In this document: piece after piece, positions 1-11,352 of the stretch
Layout: the number at the start of each line of letters is the position of its first letter
Numbering within the stretch: position 1 is the stretch's first letter
Assembly: GCA_037355855.1 (NCBI GenBank)
Contig: CM074759.1
Location: 7,998,001-8,062,000, forward strand
Length of the DNA: 64,000 nucleotides
Reading direction: 5' to 3'
Origin: Pseudo-nitzschia pungens
Taxonomy: Eukaryota > Bacillariophyta > Bacillariophyceae > Bacillariales > Bacillariaceae
The notes under the pieces: model-generated
Databases searched by the model: none
What the model saw: the letters and a program-made list of their open reading frames with translations, nothing else
Told to the model about the DNA's origin: nothing
Made by a program: the position numbers and the translations under genes

Positions 1-1
1 C

Positions 2-2527
2 GTCAAGAGGCTGCCGGATTTCATCTGTTTTCGAGCTCAATCTCAAGTCGTCATGCTCTTTCACTTGCTGGTTGATTTCGTCCTGAAGCTTTTCAAAATA
101 ACAGCGTTTAACCTCTTGCTCCGTCTTCCATTCATCGTAGCCAGGGAGTCTGGTGTTTGAAATACAACTTTTAACTTTCATAGAAGACATGTGTTTTTTC
201 AACTCGTGTTCGCTCAGTCGCAGAGATCCAGGATAATCATCTTGGTTTGAAGCCTTATCCCCCCTCAAAAACTCCATGTATTCTTCCAAAGTTCTTCTTT
301 CATTGGCAAAACTCAAACTACCATCCCACTCGTTCTCCGAATGAGTATGTGTTTTACTCTCTTCTTCGTTGTCACCCGATGTGGACGGGATCTGAGTACC
401 CTCTCCCTTCATTGAGCATGATAATGAGTCGCATATTGACTCGTCCAAATCTACCGGGCCAGTATATGCCCATCGATTGTTTTTCGGTTTGTTCAATTTT
501 CCTTTATCTGAGGTCGGCGGTGTTTCGTGACTCCTATTGCTGATGGATAAACCGCACTTGTCACTGCATTCCCCTTCCGAATCAGATTCATTCTGAACCT
601 GTGATGTGTTTTTTGAGAGGTTCTCACCATGATCGAGTGATTGTTCCTCCATACGTGCACCTTTGTCAAACATTTCGCTGTTGATACAGTTATCTTCCCG
701 TTTGTGAAAAGATGAAGATACGCTGCAATCGGTAACCTCATCCTCGGATTTTTGTGGAGCGACACAGTGTGAAGCTTCGGCGTTTTCTTCACGCCGAACA
801 CTTTCATTGATATTTTTAGTAGATTTTTCTTCGCTCCACGATGGCGAAGATGATAGCAAACTTGTCCCATTGGCAACGGGTCGAGTATCTGGGATCGTAC
901 TCTCTGTTGGTTCTGCTGTATGGTGCCCCTGCTGGTGAACCGATTGATACTCTTCATCAATACTACATTCCGATATTTCTTCTCCCTTGTTCCCATTGTT
1001 CATTCCTTCAAGTGTTTGTCCTGTTAGTCTCCGAGCTGTTGGGGGTTCCATCCTGCATTTCAAACTCTGAATTTCGAATTTAGAACGAATTTCATCAAAT
1101 TCTGTATTTCCAGTGACGGTAGCGGCTGGAACTGAAGCAGCACCAGGGTCTGCAGGGTGTGAATTTGGAATCATGTGGTCGTAAGTCGAAAGACTGAGTT
1201 GCGTGTTGTTAATTTTTGGAGTTACAAAGCTTGGGCTTTCCTTTTCTTCTGGCGTTGAGGAATGAACTTTAGTCGGTTGTATGGCTAGACTTTTGTCGGC
1301 CTCCAATGTTGTTTGCGATGCATCCAATGGAATTTGACATGATTTGGTATCCAGCGCATTGGTATCGATCGTCCTGCCAATCATTTTTCTGGGAGGGGAT
1401 ACATAACCTGGTGCCAGTCTTTGAGCCAAACTTTCAGCCTCACATCTCGAAATCAGCCCCGAAAAGCTGGCCTGATTTCCGACATGTGAATTGGAAAGAA
1501 CTGAGTCATTGTCGTGATACTCTGAATCATCGACCTTTGAATCAGTTTCGTCGGCAGTGGGAACTTCTTTCGCGTGGTATGTTGTGGGCATCTCAACACT
1601 CCTCAAAGTTCTTGTATCTTGCTTTGGCGGGAGATGTGAGGATGATGGCGGCAAAGTTGACGCCTCGGGCTGACAACCACGATAGCCAAAATTGTACATG
1701 GTCAACGACGAAACGGTGCTGCACACGCTATCTTCGTCGTTTTTGCCACTATTGCATTTTTCACTGTATGCGTACTGTTCTTCTTCTCTTGAAGAACGAA
1801 TTCCGTCTTTCCTCTCGGAAACAAATGTTGTCTCGTTGCGATAAGTCGTTGCATTTGTGGTTTGGGCTAGTTTTTCGTTGTATGCCTCATTGTCAAGGCA
1901 CCACGATACATCCGAAGATGCTGTAGACTGCTCATCAACCGGTGGTTCCTCCGTTTGCACACTAGAAAGCTTTGAAGAATCGACCACTTGTAAAGAAAGT
2001 GTAGAAGAAGTTGGCGACGCGTCGTTGCAAAAACTTGTCGTGTGAACACCATCTGAACAGAAAATGTCATTGCCCCTGTCCTGACATTTCGTTAAAGGCG
2101 ATGTGAAGTACGACAATGAATAATCAGATGGCACATATTCCGATTCGATGCTTGCATCGGACTGCCAGCCACCTAGTCTGTGTTGAGCCAAAGCGAACTC
2201 GGCTGTGAATGTAGTACCGGGTCCAAAAGCCCCGCTTCCCTGTGAAGAATACCGTTCGATGTTCCCACTCGCGCGACCACGTTGATGAGGGTGCTGGAGG
2301 GTTGGAATCGACGGCGAAGTGTATACGCTCGTTTCAACACTCATGGCGTCTAAGAAGTTATCCAGATTCGTCATTTTTGCGAACGACTCTCTAGGTTTCT
2401 CGTCGCATTTCGCTGTATCAATTTGAAGCGCGCTCGAAGGGTCCGACTTCTTTGTTTGATGATCATACTTGCTTTGCCGGTTGTCAACGCTTCGAACCTC
2501 TCGAAAAGGGCCCCAAAATCGAAACAT
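2..2527 (-). CDS. Large Ser/Thr/Glu-rich protein, partial (C-terminus off left edge)
   Basis: I do not recognise the family. One minus-strand frame is free of stops from a TGA at 2630-2632 to the left edge, about 876 codons, far longer than chance allows. The most upstream ATG is at 2527; a second in-frame ATG at 2374 starts MTNLDNFLDAMSVETS and is an alternative start. The translation is hydrophilic and low in complexity, rich in Ser, Thr, Glu, Asp and Asn, with no membrane segment. Towards the left edge it becomes charged (around EWKTEQEVKRCYFEKLQDEI), which suggests a helical or coiled-coil segment. It is divergent with the ankyrin gene at 4110, with about 1.6 kb between them. Introns that keep the frame open cannot be excluded. 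At least 842 residues are visible. Function is unknown; a scaffold or regulatory protein is only a guess. Confidence 0.72.
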   Translation of the reverse strand, partial: MFRFWGPFREVRSVDNRQSKYDHQTKKSDPSSALQIDTAKCDEKPRESFAKMTNLDNFLDAMSVETSVYTSPSIPTLQHPHQRGRASGNIERYSSQGSGAFGPGTTFTAEFALAQHRLGGWQSDASIESEYVPSDYSLSYFTSPLTKCQDRGNDIFCSDGVHTTSFCNDASPTSSTLSLQVVDSSKLSSVQTEEPPVDEQSTASSDVSWCLDNEAYNEKLAQTTNATTYRNETTFVSERKDGIRSSREEEQYAYSEKCNSGKNDEDSVCSTVSSLTMYNFGYRGCQPEASTLPPSSSHLPPKQDTRTLRSVEMPTTYHAKEVPTADETDSKVDDSEYHDNDSVLSNSHVGNQASFSGLISRCEAESLAQRLAPGYVSPPRKMIGRTIDTNALDTKSCQIPLDASQTTLEADKSLAIQPTKVHSSTPEEKESPSFVTPKINNTQLSLSTYDHMIPNSHPADPGAASVPAATVTGNTEFDEIRSKFEIQSLKCRMEPPTARRLTGQTLEGMNNGNKGEEISECSIDEEYQSVHQQGHHTAEPTESTIPDTRPVANGTSLLSSSPSWSEEKSTKNINESVRREENAEASHCVAPQKSEDEVTDCSVSSSFHKREDNCINSEMFDKGARMEEQSLDHGENLSKNTSQVQNESDSEGECSDKCGLSISNRSHETPPTSDKGKLNKPKNNRWAYTGPVDLDESICDSLSCSMKGEGTQIPSTSGDNEEESKTHTHSENEWDGSLSFANERRTLEEYMEFLRGDKASNQDDYPGSLRLSEHELKKHMSSMKVKSCISNTRLPGYDEWKTEQEVKRCYFEKLQDEINQQVKEHDDLRLSSKTDEIRQPLD

Positions 2528-2632
2528 TCTCAACAGGATTTTTTGCGCTCGATCATAACCTTTTCCTTTGGAGTGATTTGATATTTTTTGAGAAAGTGAT
2601 TCGAAATGAATTGAAGAATCACGCAGCGCTCA

Positions 2633-4109
2633 AATGTTTTTAGACAGCTTTGTTGCAGAGTACCGTACGAGTAGTAGAAGTAATTGTTTTGCAACACATT
2701 GCGAAGAAATAATGATACTGTAATGCGGTTCCTCTAATACTTGAAGGAGTGAAAAGTAGGGTTCGGAAACAAGTCCGTAAGACTTACTCGTAATGTACCA
2801 GGCACCCAATTTTGGAATACAGCTTCATCTATTAAGACTCAGAAACTATGTACGATCTACGTACTGATTGTATTTAGACCACGACCTGATGTCAATAACG
2901 TAACTTACTTCGTGGTTATGTATGCACGGTAAGGTTACGATACCGGTAGTATTAAGTTTTCAATTTGAATTTGGAGGGAATGATCCATGATGACTTCATG
3001 TGAATCAATGCTTCAAACACACATTCAAAAGGGGTATTCTAATGTGAGATTCATTGTTCGTTAAGTGCGTATGGAAACGCGCATGTATGGTCGCTACTTT
3101 AATCGTGTTTCCGAACCGTATATCAGGATGTGATGACGTCGGGAACGAAAATTTTCTCGAGGCTCACGATATTGGTTCGTGCAATTAAGGTTACGAGTAA
3201 GGGCCTTACCGGTACCAGTAAACCTTTCAAATCAACAAGTAAATTACGATGTCATTTTTTTCACCTCGAATTTGTTTTTGAAATCGAGATGAAAAAATAA
3301 TAATAATGAAAACCCTGCCCTCATCCCGTACTCTTACAGAAACGCTCTCTGGTAACCTACCGTAGCGACTATCGATCCTCCGTGGTATTTACTTCAAAGG
3401 TCCATCAACAAATGATTCCTTTTCGTTGAATGGGAACGACGTACTATACTAGTTTATGAAATATATACAGTACATCCTTCATCTCCCAACAATATTATTT
3501 TTTACATTAGTTCACGCTGCAACAACTGTGGATACCACGTACAGTAAATAATAGGGACCGATCCACTCCACTACAACATCGTAGCGGCAATTTGCGCGGA
3601 CGATGAACCCAGAGGAAAAGGCAGTCTTTCCGATGGCAGAGTTTGAATTGCAAATTTCTGATTGGGTCACTATGAATTGAAATCGTCCGCGAGTTCTTCG
3701 ATCTGCAATGTTTCTGTTGCGAAAGAAGTTGAGTAAAAATAATCAACCCAACACATTGCGCGGCGATGGAAAGAGATAATGTTTCTCTCTTATGATGTGA
3801 CGGAGACAATGTCAACAAAAATAACGCACCAGTCTTGCAGAGAAAATGATTTGATCTCTCTTTGTTATCGTGGTAGATTCTCAACAGAAATGGTCTTCTT
3901 TTTTCTTTCTCTTTACGTTGTGACTGAAACCATATTAAAACAACGCACCAATCTTGCAAAGCAAATAATTTGATCTCTTGTTGTAATCGTGGTAGATTCT
4001 TAACAGAAATGATCAGCGACGATATTCATCGTGGAGAGATGTCGCGTGTGTTTACAGGTTAAAAAGGAAGACAGCCGTGTAAACCCGGATTCGACATCGA
4101 TAGCATTAG
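2633..4109. other. Intergenic region between divergent genes
   Basis: I see no coding frame here. The stretch is AT-rich and dotted with the short words GGTAAGG, CGTACG and ACCGGT that recur in most intergenic DNA of this window. Its right part holds a tandem duplication at 3781-4010, described separately. Promoters of the two divergent genes should lie here, but I can identify no element. Confidence 0.5.
3781..4010. repeat. Diverged tandem duplication, period 119 bp
   Basis: Two copies lie head to tail. AACGCACCA(G/A)TCTTGCA occurs at 3823 and 3942, and GTGGTAGATTCT(C/T)AACAGAAAT ends at 3891 and 4010. The copies differ at many bases, so this is not a recent assembly duplication. It ends 100 bp upstream of the ankyrin gene start. 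Confidence 0.75.
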
Positions 4110-5483
4110 ATGACGGATACCTCTACAAAATCGTTTGTTGTTTCCATTTCAAAAATTGAATCGGAATATTTCAGAACCCCGTCAGCGAGCATTGCTGGTA
4201 TCAGTAGCGACATTCCCGCACCCATGTTGCCATCAAGTCTTCGTCAGGTGTCACCCGATAAGACTAGGACAGGTCGTTGTCGGTTCACCCAGCACCATGC
4301 CCATTGCCGCAACCCCAGTCAAGAAGAAATGAGAGCTGTCTTTCGAATGTGCCGAGGAAATCAGTGGAACTCTGTGCTCAACAGCATTCGAAGCAATCGT
4401 CTTATTCAAACCACGAATATGACAATGGATAACAACATCACGACAACAATTATACATCAAGCCATTACAAGTAAGGGTGATATAAATAAACGAGCAATGG
4501 TGATCCAAGAGATCCTACAAGTTACCCCTCATGCGGCGTCAATTAAGAACGGATACGGCTCGTTGCCTCTTCACGTCATTTGCCAACGAAACGTTAAGAT
4601 GAATTCTGCGAAGAAAGAAAGATTGATACGAGATCTGATTATTGCATATCCAATGTCTCTTACAGTACAGGGCGGGGTTGGTAAGCGAACGCCATTGCAT
4701 ATCATTTTCACTGGTGAGTCCTGGGAGTTGATGTAATGCAGCGTTTTGAATTCGCTCAGACGATAACTGTTTGCCAACGTTCAATTCTGTCCTGTTCTAT
4801 TGCCAAACAAAACAGACTATGTTTCAGTTGGAGTTACTGAATTGATGATTCAACGTGGTAGGGGGGCGTGTTTCATGAGAGATAAGAATGGGTTCCTCCC
4901 TGCTCATGTCGCTTGCAGCCGACACTGCTCGCCGGAGAAGTTGGAAATGCTCCTTAACGTGAATCCAGCTTCTCTCTTCGAGAAAACTAAGGATGGAAGA
5001 ACTCTATTAGATCTCGCAAAATGCAAGGCGACCAAATCACACCCAAATTATGCATTAATCACTGACATTGAGAGAAGAGTCAAGAAGATGGCATCTATGG
5101 GGATTTCCGCTTCAGCGGCGATGCTAAATTATGACACCGCGCCTGGATTGGTTCGAAATGGAGACTTCTTGCATCACAATTCTATTAGCTTTGATTCTGC
5201 CACTGAGTCCATTGCAAACAATACCTCGCCATTTTCCCAAGAGGTGGGAATCAAACAAGAAGATGATTCTCCTCCAGAATCGACTACCACCACGAACAAT
5301 TTCTTTCCTGCAGAATCGGCTTCGAACAATATCTTGTCCTTTTCTGAACGGATCGCAATCAAACGCGAAAATGAATCGAGTGATGACGACAATTCCCGGA
5401 AAAAGATCAAACAAGAGGATAGTGATCCTGCAACGCTCTTGTTGCATTTTTCGCGCCACACGGAAAATATTGCTTCAGTTTGA
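4110..5483 (+). CDS. Ankyrin-repeat protein with C-terminal SUMO-like motifs
   Basis: Two exons, 4110-4713 and 4816-5483, give 423 residues. The donor GTGAGT starts at 4714 and the acceptor AACAG ends at 4815. Splicing reads TPLHIIFTDYVSVGVTELM through a normal ankyrin helix pair; an acceptor at 4827 also keeps the frame and is the alternative. Ankyrin-like units lie at about residues 130-290, with the motifs GSLPLHVICQ, RTPLHIIF, GFLPAHVAC and GRTLLDLAK. The tail is low in complexity and holds three psi-K-x-E motifs (IKQE near 347, IKRE near 383, IKQE near 399) next to a basic RKKIKQE patch that could be a nuclear signal. I know this as a large diatom ankyrin family of unknown function. Repeats, frame and splice sites are seen directly; a nuclear, SUMO-regulated role is inference. 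Confidence 0.85.
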
Positions 5484-6651
5484 ATCAAGGATATCTACAT
5501 TGAACTTCCGACCACCAGTTGTAAAGGAGTTCTGGGAAGTTGCTATCAAAACAAGCCAATATAATAATATATGCATCCAAAATTCATTAGTTGTACTAAT
5601 GCAGTATTAGTATTTTTTAAGTTGCAATAAAATGGATGCAAGAAGCAAGGTCAATAAGGGAATAAGAAGGGCGTACTACCAGTATTATCAATAATTACAA
5701 GTTTTTTTTCATAGGGACAAAATCAGAACATTCATACTACTAATAGAAGTACCACAGTATTGTTGGTATTGAGTACTAGTACATACAACTTCTATAATAG
5801 TATCATCAGAATATTATTTTACACCTACTATAACATTGAATCAAGTATTTCATTTTATAACAGTAGTAGCAATGTTGGTGATAATATTCGGAGCTGGTGC
5901 CCCGAACAAGAAGGCACCAAGAACAGCCTCCTCCACCAGTAGCAACAGCAGTGCCAACAACAGTAACAGGAGGCCAGTAGCACTAGGTGGCACATCACGT
6001 AAGGAAAAGATGCAAGGTGTAAGAAGGATATTCACCTTGCCATGGTGCTTTGCTATGCTGGTGGTATGAGGAATGCCCAATAGTAGTAGTAATAGGATGG
6101 TGCTGGGTGGCGGAAGAAGAGTAGGGATCTTCAGCTGCTGCTCTGTACTACTCCTGCTACCACCACCACCACCACCACCACCAGAGCTATACTATTTGTG
6201 TGAAGATAGCACTAGTACTACTACTAGAAGTACTACCGTAGCCTTTAGCAATACAACAGGACCACCATGAGACATACTGGATGCTATACACTGGTAGGGT
6301 GGTATGGGGGTGCTGAGCAGGGTGCTGGGTCCTAGTGTAGGGATCTGTACTGGAGCTATAATATACCCTAGCTCTCAGCAGTCTGTAGGACACAACACTG
6401 TACAGCATCAAGCACCATATATGCTATAGTAGGGTTAAGGATGCTGTATGCTAAGAGCGACGAGCTAGTACAGTAGGTATAAAGGAACTGAGGCATGGCT
6501 TTTAGAAATTTTGCAGTACTACTACTAGTAGTATTTGTTCACTGCCCCCTTAACAACGAAGTGTTCAGGTTTGTCAAATTACAAAATCCCTCCTGAAACA
6601 AGTTGACTTAGGGAAGAAACTGTGAGCAATTCAGAAAGAAAAATGCAACTT
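5484..6651. other. Intergenic, simple-sequence rich
   Basis: No credible gene. There are TAC/TAG trinucleotide tracts and a CCACCA run (about 6163-6183). Short frames here are low-complexity and lack any recognisable motif. The sequence enters the assembly gap at 6652. Confidence 0.55.
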
Positions 6652-7151
6652 NNNNNNNNNNNNNNNNNNNNNNNNNNNNNNNNNNNNNNNNNNNNNNNNN
6701 NNNNNNNNNNNNNNNNNNNNNNNNNNNNNNNNNNNNNNNNNNNNNNNNNNNNNNNNNNNNNNNNNNNNNNNNNNNNNNNNNNNNNNNNNNNNNNNNNNNN
6801 NNNNNNNNNNNNNNNNNNNNNNNNNNNNNNNNNNNNNNNNNNNNNNNNNNNNNNNNNNNNNNNNNNNNNNNNNNNNNNNNNNNNNNNNNNNNNNNNNNNN
6901 NNNNNNNNNNNNNNNNNNNNNNNNNNNNNNNNNNNNNNNNNNNNNNNNNNNNNNNNNNNNNNNNNNNNNNNNNNNNNNNNNNNNNNNNNNNNNNNNNNNN
7001 NNNNNNNNNNNNNNNNNNNNNNNNNNNNNNNNNNNNNNNNNNNNNNNNNNNNNNNNNNNNNNNNNNNNNNNNNNNNNNNNNNNNNNNNNNNNNNNNNNNN
7101 NNNNNNNNNNNNNNNNNNNNNNNNNNNNNNNNNNNNNNNNNNNNNNNNNNN
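6652..7151. other. Assembly gap, 500 N
   Basis: Exactly 500 unknown bases, a round number that suggests a placeholder rather than a measured length. Any gene or repeat here is invisible, and the order of the flanks rests on scaffolding. Confidence 0.98.
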
Positions 7152-7925
7152 CATGTGTAGCAAAAGTACAACCATGCATCATTGCACATTGGGAGGAGAT
7201 GAACATCTTCAACAAACTTAGATGCAACAGGTGCTAAATAAGACTAGTATGAAAGAAAATTTACTCAAGAAAGTAAGATACTAGACTCAAGAAAACGATC
7301 AATCTCTTGACACAAAGAGTGAATTGCTCTGGTGACTTCAAATATGGAACAGCAACTACCAACTCCCTAGTAACAATCATTATCCATTTTCACTCGATAG
7401 ATGATACAACATGACCCTGGCAATGCTAAATAGAATAATAATAATTGTCATACTACTATGACACTGATATTTCTCTGCAGACAAATTTGGAAAGCTTATT
7501 GACTCTCAAGCCTTCTTCACTAACAGTCATAAGGCATGAGAACTCAGCTAGAGTAACGAAGCTGCGATTTATCAAAATGAAGAAAATGTTTCGCTGGCCT
7601 GTTCTTCATAGAAGACTGATCAATAGGATGGTTTCGACACCAACTGTACCGCCTCTGATTGTCATCATCCTTTACGTTGACATGATATCCCACTGTTTTT
7701 TTTTCATACATGAACGCCTCGTCTTATGCATAGAATTGCTTCTTTAAAAAATTAATAGTAATTACGAAGTATAATGAATAATGTACGGAACTGCATTGCC
7801 ACAAAAACGATGACTACACCGAAACAGCTTGATTGAAAACCTTGTGATGTCTTTGGGATTGGAGCTGATATTGACGGAGGACACAGACTGTCGGAAAGAC
7901 ACTTCCAAATGAACCGATCTCGATC
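7152..7925. other. Intergenic region after the gap
   Basis: Nothing recognisable. A 100-codon frame at 7445-7747 has no motif and ordinary AT-rich composition, so I do not call it. The 3' end of the SOD-like gene lies at 7926. Confidence 0.45.
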
Positions 7926-9120
7926 TCAAATCCTCTTCCCAGATTTTCCGTTCTTACTCTTCTTCTTCTTCGGCTTTTTGGACTTTTTCGAAGCTTTTTT
8001 GAGTTTTCCACAGAGCAAGCGAGCGCCATCAGGCTCGTGAATAATGAATGGACGAGATTTATACGAAGTGGCATCATCTCCCGTGATGGTACAGCCGACC
8101 ATCGCCGCACCACCAGTGCTATCAGTTGTGAGGTACGATTCGTACTTCCAGGGATCTACTTCGAGATCTGTACTATCGTAATAATGCCCTCCTTGCACAT
8201 CCTTGTTCTTACAGCCCGTACCAGAATGAATGTGCGCACCACAGCCGTTGGACGCTGTGCACTGATCGCTTCCTGTTCCTAGCAAGAAGCTTTTAACATT
8301 AGGTTCCAGTCCCATAGCATATCCAACGTAGCACACACCGTCAGGGACAGAATCTTCAAGATCCGTAATGACCGTCACGAAACCGGTGGCATCTGTTTCG
8401 ATTCCTGGAATCGGTTTGGTTTTGGCTTCCAGTGTTTTCGCTTTGTAGCCGTCCGGTGCGGTGGAGATAATACCGCAGCTGGCGCGGCTTCCGTCTTCGT
8501 TGTGGACAATAAAGGCACGCCCATCTAACAGATCCGGACTAGATACCACATCATATCCTGTATGCACACAAGACGCGAATTGCCCAACACCATCCGAACT
8601 AGTCTTTTTGTATCCAATGAGTTTCCAGGGGTCCGTAAGAACAACATCCGGGTTGTACCAGTGTCCTCCTGATATCAGAAAATCATGTTGCGTAGGATAA
8701 GAGAATCACAGCATCATTTGAATTCAGCAAAATGCGACAATTAGACGTTTGAAATGACAGCCAACATGTTATTTGCAAAGGCCCAAACTTTCTCTCCATG
8801 ACTAGAAACACTTGTATATCAACACGATCGAACCGCAATGACAGATGCTCACCTTGAGTTACGCTAGTTGCACAATCTGTACCAGAATGAACGTGAACAC
8901 CACATCCATTTGAGTTGGTGCAATCCGTACCACCGCCTCCATTGGCTGAAAGGATGTCCGAGCCCAATCCCGAAGCACTTCCGACAAAGCAAACTACATC
9001 GTTTGGCGCATTCTCCATGCCATCCCACTTCGGAATGAAAAGCATAGTGTTCGAATTGACACCGGAGTCGCCCAGCGGCAACGTCGATGCCATGAAGTAC
9101 ATCGCACTCATCAAAACCAT
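7926..9120 (-). CDS. Secreted protein with two Cu/Zn-superoxide-dismutase-like domains
   Basis: Two exons on the minus strand, 9120-8853 and 8668-7926, give 336 residues. The donor is GTGAGC at 8852 and the acceptor AG is at 8670-8669; the join restores QGGHWYNP. The first ~17 residues are hydrophobic and fit a signal peptide. Two tandem SOD-type domains follow. In the first, H76-x-H78, H92 (GGHWYN), H145 (GRAFIVH) and R151 (GSRASCG) match the copper ligands and active-site Arg of Cu/Zn SOD; in the second the matches are H235-x-H237, H251 (GGHYYD), H300 and R306. The zinc-ligand loop of true SODs is not apparent, and the HxH pair sits in an unusual HVHSGT context with many Cys. The tail is Lys-rich (KKPKKKKSKNGKSGK). 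Copper binding and dismutase activity are inferred; an export or silica-associated role suggested by the basic tail is a guess. Confidence 0.85.
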
Positions 9121-9636
9121 CTTTATAATACTTTGCTTAGTGCTTTATCCGATAAACTAGATGATAATCTTATTTTTGCTATCGTAGTTTTCTCTCATTC
9201 TCAACAAGAAAAAATTATGAGGTCACAAGATTACCGGTTCTGTATTGGACGAATGAATCAGTTGGATTTTTTGGACGAGAAAAGTGAGGTTCTTAATTAT
9301 TAATTAATTAAGGTACTACGTACAAGGAACTTTCAAAATCTCGTTGAAGGATAAAAAAAAATCTTCCCACGGTACCGGTAAGGCGTACAGTATACGAATT
9401 TGTTCCGTTGTACGATACGATTTTTCGAATGGAATGTTGATAGAAAAAAACATTAAATGAACCCCTGGAATTATTTCCGTTGAAATGCGTCCGAATCTCC
9501 AATATTGTAATACAGTACCGTAATATCCACAACATTGCTGGACTTCCCGACTGAATAACGGTGAAGTCGTTGAGGGTTCGTCTGATAAAGAATTATTCGT
9601 ACCGTGATGGTACGGTAATCTTACGTAGTGTTGAAT

Positions 9637-10118
9637 GTCCGTGCGAAAAGGAAGAGGAGAGAATAAACTACGATACTGGAATTTTCTCCCTGGAATTAAT
9701 CCTCTTCCTTTTTGAAGTATCTCCATAATTATTTTTTTCATATTCTATCATTCCTTCGTATTCTTAATATCTTATTACAACTATTACTTCGTAATCAATA
9801 TTATTCGAACTCTTAAGGGCAATAAAGTAAGGCTTACTTCGTACTTATTTAATAGTGAGAAAGCTTCGGGGTATGTCGTCCGTGCGAAAAGGAAGAGGAG
9901 AGAATAAACTACGATACTGGAATTTTCTCCCTGGAATTAATCCTCTTCCTTTTTGAAGTATCTCCATAATTATTTTTTTCATATTCTATCATTCCTTCGT
10001 ATTCTTAATATCTTATTACAACTATTACTTCGTAATCAATATTATTCGAACTCTTAAGGGCAATAAAGTAAGGCTTACTTCGTACTTATTTAATAGTGAG
10101 AAAGCTTCGGGGTATGTC
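9637..10118. repeat. Perfect tandem duplication, 2 x 241 bp
   Basis: The copy at 9637-9877 is repeated at 9878-10118 with no difference that I can find. Both begin GTCCGTGCGAAAAGGAAGAG and end TTCGGGGTATGTC. Identity implies a very recent duplication or an assembly artefact. It is non-coding. Confidence 0.93.
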
Positions 10119-10195
10119 CTTTCAGAGAACCTCTTCTATTCAAAAAATACTTATTATTCTTTACGTGACATGGAAGTTTCGTACTTCTACCAGGC

Positions 10196-10376
10196 ACTAC
10201 AAAATTCCTATCATCTGTCCCTCGGTTCTACTATTATTTTTTACAGAAGTAGTATTTCAATATACTAATCACTACGTAGTATTTTTTCATTGAGTACCGT
10301 AACGTTGACCACGGGGGATACATCCCCAACTCCTAATTTCTACGGAAACCAGTTACAACTGATAGGAATTTCGTAG
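10196..10376. repeat. Small inverted-repeat element sharing ends with the 11.35-kb MITE
   Basis: The left end CTACAAAATTCCTATCA (10197-10213) is matched in inverse at 10360-10376 (TGATAGGAATTTCGTAG). The same terminal word ends the larger element at 11353-11863, so both may belong to one family. Only about 17-20 bp of each arm pair. Confidence 0.5.
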
Positions 10377-10568
10377 AACGAGTGCTTTTTGATTGGTACA
10401 AGAATGCATAATAATTACAACGAACAATAATTCACTACGATTATTTTTTCATAAAATACGAGTATGATACGGTAAGGTTTTACGTGACAACTGACATTGG
10501 TTCACAATTTGAATTCTGATGAGAAGATACCGTGAGATTACCTTACTTGTACTTGTTTGAATCTGCTA

Positions 10569-10585
10569 CCCCCCCCCCCCCCCCC
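10569..10585. repeat. Poly-C run of 17
   Basis: Seventeen consecutive C. Length errors are likely here in any sequencing technology. Confidence 0.95.
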
Positions 10586-11352
10586 AATTCCCGGGAGCCG
10601 TCAAGATTGAATATCGCTGTCACCAATCTAAATGTAGTATGAGTACTGTCTACTATGTACTGCATGATGTTGTTTTCATAGAGAGGAGGTGTCACTCCAA
10701 AAGGAATCGGAGGAGGCCACTAAGCACCCAGCAGGCTAGTGTCGGATCCATTGTTCTTGGAAGTGATGTCAGTGCCAACTGAAGACAAAAGATGCAAGTG
10801 CCACAGAAGGAACCTGCTGGAGGAGTTCAGGTGCCAGCATGTGACTGGACTGAGTTTAAGCTGAAAGAAACACACATTTTGAACCTGTCCACCAGATGGT
10901 GCTGGTCTTCATTTATCAAGATGATCTATTGTAGGAGATGGTGGTTGTTTTTCAAGTTCTGTGGACAGTTCTGCTACTGGGAACCTGCTAGATAGCAGCC
11001 CATCAAAGGCAGACGACAGTCTCCTTTTCTAGCTTTGGATTACGGGGTATTAGATTTGCTAGACTCCCCTTACACCCAATGCACCCAAAAGGGCAGCAGT
11101 CTAAAGAAAGAAAGAAGGATGTTTACCGGTTTCGAACTGAGTACCGTAGCACTAGTTCGTGCGTACTAATACTTCTTACTTCGTCCGACTACCGTATTGA
11201 CATTGGCGTACCGTACTACTTCGTATTCAATAAAGAGTGGTGAGCATTGTATTATTATTTTTTTCCTGAAGCGTTGCGACAGAAAGAGGCGTTGAATCCT
11301 CGAACCGTAACTTACCGTAACCTTACAATCGTTTTTACTACTACTAGTAAGA

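Noticed and set aside
1306..1926. 206-codon plus-strand frame
   Set aside because: Lies opposite the 876-codon open minus frame; composition rich in Trp, Cys and His is typical of an antisense frame.
6579..7227. Frames spanning the N run
   Set aside because: They consist almost entirely of unknown residues and carry no information.
9316..9741. 141-codon minus frame
   Set aside because: It runs into the 241-bp tandem duplication in AT-rich intergenic DNA and has no motif.
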